A DNA stretch of 9,665 nt, taken from the NCBI GenBank assembly GCA_020697025.1, contig JAJFBO010000036.1, forward strand, positions 1-9,665, read 5' to 3'. This document shows positions 6,240 through 9,665 of the stretch, in pieces. How positions within the stretch are numbered: position 1 is the first letter of the stretch; every line of letters starts with the position of its first letter. The translations under genes and the position numbers were made by a program. Under the pieces are notes generated by a model. That model did not search any database, was not told where the DNA came from, and saw only the letters and a list, made by a program, of their open reading frames with translations. This DNA is from Burkholderiales bacterium (GTDB taxonomy: Bacteria; Pseudomonadota; Gammaproteobacteria; Burkholderiales; UBA11063).

Positions 6240-6797
6240 CTACTTCTTATCTGTCATTTTAAAAGGGAATTGCATATAATTAAAAATATTAGCAGTTTGT
6301 TTTTGTAATCTTTCTTGCATTTCTAAAAATGTATTAGTATTAGTGTGGACGTAATCCTTAATCACATCTTCTAATTTTGGTCCCTGCTGCAGCATAAATT
6401 CACGCCATAATAAAGCACCAGCTGGTAAGCGTTCTTTACCGTAAGAATCCCGAATTTGTTCATAAAACTGTTTTTGCATTTTTTTAAACAAGTCAACTCC
6501 CTGCTCTAAAAATGGGCTAAGTGATGATTGAAATGATTTGCCATAAAACCGGATAATCTGAAATAAAAACTCATTAGAAAACATAGGTACACGGTTTACT
6601 TCTTCTTCCAAAATAATTTGTAGTAATACACTGCGTGTAACATCTGTGTTTGTCTTAACATCTATAACCTTAACTATATCACCTTCAACAATAATCTGTT
6701 TAATATCTTCCAAAATAATATATGTGCTAGTTGCTGTATCATATAAGCGGCGATTTTGATATTTTTTTATCAATCTTATCTCATTTTTTTTGCGCAT
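6240..6797 (-). CDS. phaR: Polyhydroxyalkanoate synthesis repressor PhaR
   Basis: PhaR binds DNA and also polyhydroxyalkanoate granules, and releases phasin and related promoters when polymer forms. The 185-residue protein opens with the family DNA-binding domain (about 8-68): [18 protein letters not shown], then [13 protein letters not shown]. The following segment, [14 protein letters not shown] through SPFLEQ (73-99), is the conserved PHB-accumulation domain. The Gln- and Phe-rich tail (about 100-180) is predicted to be helical and amphipathic, fitting granule or phasin-like contact. No synthase, phasin or thiolase gene is in the window. ATG 6797 has only a distant AGGG on its strand (6810-6813), so the ribosome site is poor. 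It heads the phaR-rimO operon and is divergent from dnaA. The inverted repeat at 6842-6868 lies where its promoter should be. Confidence 0.95.
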   Translation of the reverse strand: MRKKNEIRLIKKYQNRRLYDTATSTYIILEDIKQIIVEGDIVKVIDVKTNTDVTRSVLLQIILEEEVNRVPMFSNEFLFQIIRFYGKSFQSSLSPFLEQGVDLFKKMQKQFYEQIRDSYGKERLPAGALLWREFMLQQGPKLEDVIKDYVHTNTNTFLEMQERLQKQTANIFNYMQFPFKMTDKK

Positions 6798-6841
6798 AAA
6801 TAATTACTACCCTACTATGAATTGAGTGATACAATATTTTA

Positions 6842-6868
6842 TTATCATTATTTTTTGGGTAATGATAA
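6842..6868. promoter_or_regulatory. Perfect 9-bp inverted repeat, candidate operator
   Basis: TTATCATTA (6842-6850) and TAATGATAA (6860-6868) are exact reverse complements with a 9-base spacer. The repeat lies 45 bases upstream of the phaR start and just upstream of the putative dnaA promoter. It may bind a dimeric regulator serving either gene. PhaR autoregulation is one possibility, but the sequence does not resemble the TGC-rich PhaR sites I recall from other species. Confidence 0.4.
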
Positions 6869-6877
6869 CTATTTAAC

Positions 6878-6905
6878 ATGATATTATATACTATTTGTGT
6901 ATAAT
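6878..6905 (+). promoter_or_regulatory. Putative dnaA promoter
   Basis: ATGATA (6878-6883) matches the -35 consensus at 4 of 6 positions. After 16 bases comes a perfect TATAAT (6900-6905). Transcription would start near 6912, leaving a leader of about 190 bases before ATG 7100. The -10 overlaps the DnaA box. Confidence 0.4.
6896..6904 (-). promoter_or_regulatory. DnaA box
   Basis: TTATACACA on the minus strand matches the TTATNCACA consensus exactly and is identical to the R2-type box of the E. coli origin. It overlaps the -10 of the putative dnaA promoter, the arrangement expected for autorepression by DnaA. Confidence 0.6.
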
Positions 6906-7099
6906 ATGAGTAAATTTCATGTCTGTTTACGGCTCATACAGCAATTTAAATTTCATACGCATATTTACAGCATATAGTAAAATCATGTATTAATAATTTG
7001 TTACTGCTAGTGCCTAAATCTTACATATTACTCGCAATAACCACGTGTAAAGTAACAACAACTACCTACTTTGTTAGGTTACGAAAGTATGGGAAATTT

Positions 7100-8494
7100 A
7101 TGCTTGAAATTGATATAATCTGGCAACAATGCCTTGTTTTACTTAAAGACCAATTTGGTGAGCAAGACTACAATACATGGTTTAAGCAATTAGATGCCAA
7201 ACTGGTTAATGATAAACTACAAATTAGCGCAAATAATCGTTTAGTTCAAGATTTTATAAAGAATAAGTATTGGGACAGAATTAGTAATGTAATTAATGAA
7301 TTAACTGGCGGAGGCATTACAGCTGAATTATTGGTTCATTCCAGTACTACCCAGAACAAAAAAAATTTGGCTGATACTTTAGCTGATACTTTAACTAAAA
7401 GCCCCGCTAAAGCTAAAGACTCGGGGAAAAAAATAATAGATAAAGAAATACAAGACAGCCTGCAGCTTGCCACTAAGTTAAACCCACGCTATAGTTTTGA
7501 TTCTTTAGTTCGCGGTAATTCAAATCAGCTAGCTTATGCCATTGGGATGCATATTACTCAGGAACCAGGCAATAAAAACCATAACCCATTATCTATTTAT
7601 GGAGGTGTTGGCCTGGGGAAAACCCATTTAATGCAAGCTATTGGTAATACAATACATGCTAAAAATCCAAAAGCCAAAATCCGCTATTTACACGCTAATG
7701 AATACATTGAAGATGTAGTAAAAGCCTCAATGAGTAAAAGCTTCGAAGCACTAAAAAAACATTATAACTCACTGGATTTGCTGCTAATGGATGATATCCA
7801 GTTTATTGCCGGGGATAAAACTAAAACCCAGGAAGAATTTTTTTATACTTTTAATACCTTATTAGATAAAGGTAAACAAGTTATCATGACTAGCGATACC
7901 TATCCTAAAAATATTAGCGCCTTACCGGAACGCTTGTTGTCACGTTTTGCTTCAGGACTAACTGTAGAGATACAACCCCCTGAACTCGAAATGCGTGTAG
8001 CTATACTTAAACAAAAAGCCATAAAAAATCGTATCAATCTGGATGATGAAGTTGCATTTTACATTGCTCAAAACATTAAATCTAATGTTCGTGAGCTAGA
8101 AGGCGCATTAAATAAAGTTACTTATCATGGCCAATTTTCAGGCCGTGGAATTAGCCTGGCACTGGCTAAAGAAGCTTTAATGGATATTTTAGCTATTGAT
8201 AATCGTAGTGTATCTATTGATGATATTCAAAAGACAGTCTGTGAATTTTATAAAATTAAGGTCTCTGAATTATTATCTAGTAAACGCACACAAATAATTG
8301 CCAGGCCACGACAAATTGCAATGGCCCTTGCAAAGGAATTAACCCAGCTAAGTTTACCATCAATTGGTAATGCTTTTGGCGGACGCGATCACTCAACTGT
8401 AATTCATGCTCAAAAAACTATTGTTAATTTACGTAAAAGCGATGAAAGGCTTGACCGTGATTATAATTTACTTATCCAAATGTTAAATAATTAA
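7100..8494 (+). CDS. dnaA: Chromosomal replication initiator protein DnaA
   Basis: DnaA binds origin boxes, oligomerises with ATP and opens the duplex. From ATG 7100 the protein has 464 residues, close to the usual length. Domain I is 1-80 (IIWQQCLVLLKDQFGEQDYNTWF). Domain II is a short variable linker (about 85-125) with the tandem repeat ADTLADTL. The AAA+ domain III has Walker A GGVGLGKTH (168-176), Walker B LLLMDD (227-232), sensor I MTSD (263-266), the probable arginine finger R282 in SRF, and sensor II R331 in VRELEGALN. Domain IV ends with the DNA-contacting GGRDHSTVIHA (427-437). An upstream in-frame TTG at 6998 would add 34 non-homologous residues and is rejected. The chosen ATG follows GGGAA with a 5-base gap and starts directly before the conserved helix. 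dnaN follows 10 bases after the stop. Confidence 0.98.
   Translation: MLEIDIIWQQCLVLLKDQFGEQDYNTWFKQLDAKLVNDKLQISANNRLVQDFIKNKYWDRISNVINELTGGGITAELLVHSSTTQNKKNLADTLADTLTKSPAKAKDSGKKIIDKEIQDSLQLATKLNPRYSFDSLVRGNSNQLAYAIGMHITQEPGNKNHNPLSIYGGVGLGKTHLMQAIGNTIHAKNPKAKIRYLHANEYIEDVVKASMSKSFEALKKHYNSLDLLLMDDIQFIAGDKTKTQEEFFYTFNTLLDKGKQVIMTSDTYPKNISALPERLLSRFASGLTVEIQPPELEMRVAILKQKAIKNRINLDDEVAFYIAQNIKSNVRELEGALNKVTYHGQFSGRGISLALAKEALMDILAIDNRSVSIDDIQKTVCEFYKIKVSELLSSKRTQIIARPRQIAMALAKELTQLSLPSIGNAFGGRDHSTVIHAQKTIVNLRKSDERLDRDYNLLIQMLNN
7370..7393 (+). repeat. 12-bp tandem duplication in dnaA linker
   Basis: GCTGATACTTTA occurs twice in tandem without mismatch (7370-7381 and 7382-7393), adding the four residues ADTL within domain II. 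The linker tolerates length change, so this looks like a recent in-frame slippage or duplication. Confidence 0.8.
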
Positions 8495-8504
8495 AGGGTA
8501 CATC

Positions 8505-9614
8505 ATGTTACTAAAACTTAAACGGGATATTTTACTTAAACCTTTAACTTTGACTACTGGCTTTGTTGAGAAAAAACAAACTATGCCAATTTTGTCTAAT
8601 GTATATTTAAAAAAAACTGGTAATCAAATTGTAATTATTGCTAATGACATGGAAATTCAGGCAAGTATTACGGTAATTGGCGATATGTCGGGCGAAGATT
8701 TTACTATAACCCTTCCTGGCAAAAAGCTGCAAGATATACTCAAGGTCTTCCCTGATTCTGCAGATGTTATTTTCGAGGTTCAGGAATCACGTATTTTAGT
8801 AAAATCGGGGAAAACAAAATTTGTCCTGCAAAGTATGCCTGCAGACCATTATCCCTTAATTCGGGTAAATACCGAACTAGAAAGCGAATTTACCATTAGT
8901 CAGGGAATATTCAAAAAATTAGTGGGTCAAATCCAGTATGCTATGGCAGATAAAGATAGCCGGGTATTCTTAAATGGAATGTTGTTTGAAATTAAACATA
9001 ATAAATTACATCTTGTTGCAACTGACGCGCATCGCTTAGGTTTAGTAACAACAGATTTAACTGGGGAAGTAAAAGACACAAGTGCAATTATACCACGTAA
9101 AACTATTGTCGAATTGTGCCGTATGCTTGATGAAAATAGTACTGAAGCATTAATTATTAAATTTTTTGATAATCAGGTTTACTTTGAAACCCAAAATAAA
9201 CAATTAATTACTAAAGTTATTGATGGTAAATACCCGGATTATGAACGCGTAATTCCAGTTACTAATGACAAATTATGTTTAATTAACCGCAATGATCTAT
9301 TAGCTGCTGTAGAACGTGTTGGAGTAATTGGTATTGACAAGCTCAAAACTCTTACCTTTGAATTAAACCATGACGTATTAGCAATATCTTGTCATAATGA
9401 AGAACAAGAAGAGTCGAAAGATGAGATTATGGTCGATTATCAAGGCAGTGAACCCTTAAAATTAAGTTTTAATATTTCATTTGTACGTGATTTACTAAGT
9501 AATTCACATGTTGAAAATCTACAATGGGCATTTTATGATAACAATCGTAGCGTATTAGTTACCATACCTAATGAAATAAACTTTAAAGGTGTTATAATGC
9601 CGCTACGTATATAG
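8505..9614 (+). CDS. dnaN: DNA polymerase III subunit beta (sliding clamp)
   Basis: The clamp encircles DNA as a dimer and tethers polymerase III and other partners. The 369-residue length matches the family (366 in E. coli). Three similar clamp domains are expected at about 1-123, 128-250 and 252-369. Recognisable landmarks are MPILSNVYL (27-35), ATDAHRLGLV (172-181), IIPRKTIVEL (195-204), DGKYPDYERVIP (240-251) and the C-terminal MPLRI (365-369), which forms part of the partner-binding pocket. AAAGGG (8493-8498) overlaps the dnaA stop and lies 6 bases before the ATG, so dnaA and dnaN are probably one transcript with coupled translation. No terminator is visible in the 51 bases that remain, and a following recF or gyrB cannot be confirmed. 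Confidence 0.98.
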   Translation: MLLKLKRDILLKPLTLTTGFVEKKQTMPILSNVYLKKTGNQIVIIANDMEIQASITVIGDMSGEDFTITLPGKKLQDILKVFPDSADVIFEVQESRILVKSGKTKFVLQSMPADHYPLIRVNTELESEFTISQGIFKKLVGQIQYAMADKDSRVFLNGMLFEIKHNKLHLVATDAHRLGLVTTDLTGEVKDTSAIIPRKTIVELCRMLDENSTEALIIKFFDNQVYFETQNKQLITKVIDGKYPDYERVIPVTNDKLCLINRNDLLAAVERVGVIGIDKLKTLTFELNHDVLAISCHNEEQEESKDEIMVDYQGSEPLKLSFNISFVRDLLSNSHVENLQWAFYDNNRSVLVTIPNEINFKGVIMPLRI

Positions 9615-9665
9615 TAATGTTTATTTCCTCTATTTGCTAAGAGCATTTATGTAAAAATATTCTAT

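Larger units (their letters stand above)
6798..7099. other. Divergent phaR / dnaA control region
   Basis: These 302 bases separate two start codons that face apart. They contain the 9-bp inverted repeat (6842-6868), the DnaA box with its overlapping TATAAT (6896-6905) and a roughly 190-base dnaA leader. Only one perfect DnaA box is present and no array of AT-rich 13-mers was recognised, so I do not call this the origin. A TTG at 6998 opens the dnaA frame further upstream but gives no DnaA-like residues. Confidence 0.5.

Noticed and set aside
6906..6977. Short frame of 23 codons starting just after the dnaA -10 element, possible leader peptide
   Set aside because: Its ATG lies before the predicted transcription start, it has no ribosome site and it shows no attenuator structure downstream.
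6998..7099. Upstream TTG start adding 34 residues to DnaA
   Set aside because: The added residues do not resemble DnaA, and ATG 7100 gives the standard N-terminus and length.
9615..9665. Possible terminator after dnaN (TGCT-AAG-AGCA)
   Set aside because: A 4-bp stem without a T-run is too weak to call.
1..9665. CRISPR array, insertion sequence or prophage
   Set aside because: No regularly spaced repeats, transposase motifs or integrase genes were seen. The CI-like regulator alone does not indicate a prophage.

Overview
The window is AT-rich chromosomal DNA from a bacterium, most likely a betaproteobacterium. The evidence is a PhaR-type polyhydroxyalkanoate regulator directly joined to rimO, a proteobacterial DnaA and beta clamp, and Shine-Dalgarno sites of the GGAGG type. 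The exact genus cannot be read from the sequence. The divergence of phaR-rimO and dnaA-dnaN around position 6900 suggests that the replication origin is close, but only one perfect DnaA box is visible there.

Layout. 1-1411 (minus strand): a two-gene regulatory unit. An XRE-type helix-turn-helix protein with a CI/LexA-like but apparently non-catalytic C-terminus overlaps by 16 bp the start of a response-regulator-like protein that runs off the left edge. A good promoter and a small dyad lie upstream at 1455-1539. 1668-2327 (minus): a YgjP-like zinc metallopeptidase whose start is uncertain. 2585-3445 (plus): a YghA/YdaD-type short-chain dehydrogenase with a strong ribosome binding site and a 10-bp inverted repeat upstream. 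3460-4131 (minus): rnc, convergent with the dehydrogenase. 4132-4903: a 772-bp stretch with no convincing gene but several hairpins. 4904-6797 (minus): phaR then rimO, 4 bp apart. 6798-7099: divergent control region with a perfect 9-bp inverted repeat and a DnaA box overlapping a TATAAT. 7100-9614 (plus): dnaA and dnaN, 10 bp apart. The last 51 bases hold nothing identifiable.

How the genes fit together. The right half is core replication (initiator plus sliding clamp) and, divergently, carbon-storage regulation plus ribosomal protein S12 modification; rnc adds RNA processing. The left end is the accessory part: a receiver protein with no visible DNA-binding domain in its sequenced portion, translationally linked to a DNA-binding protein. 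A reasonable inference is that the receiver controls, or is controlled by, its partner. The most interesting items are that pair, the phaR/dnaA control region, and the structured non-coding stretch at 4200-4510.
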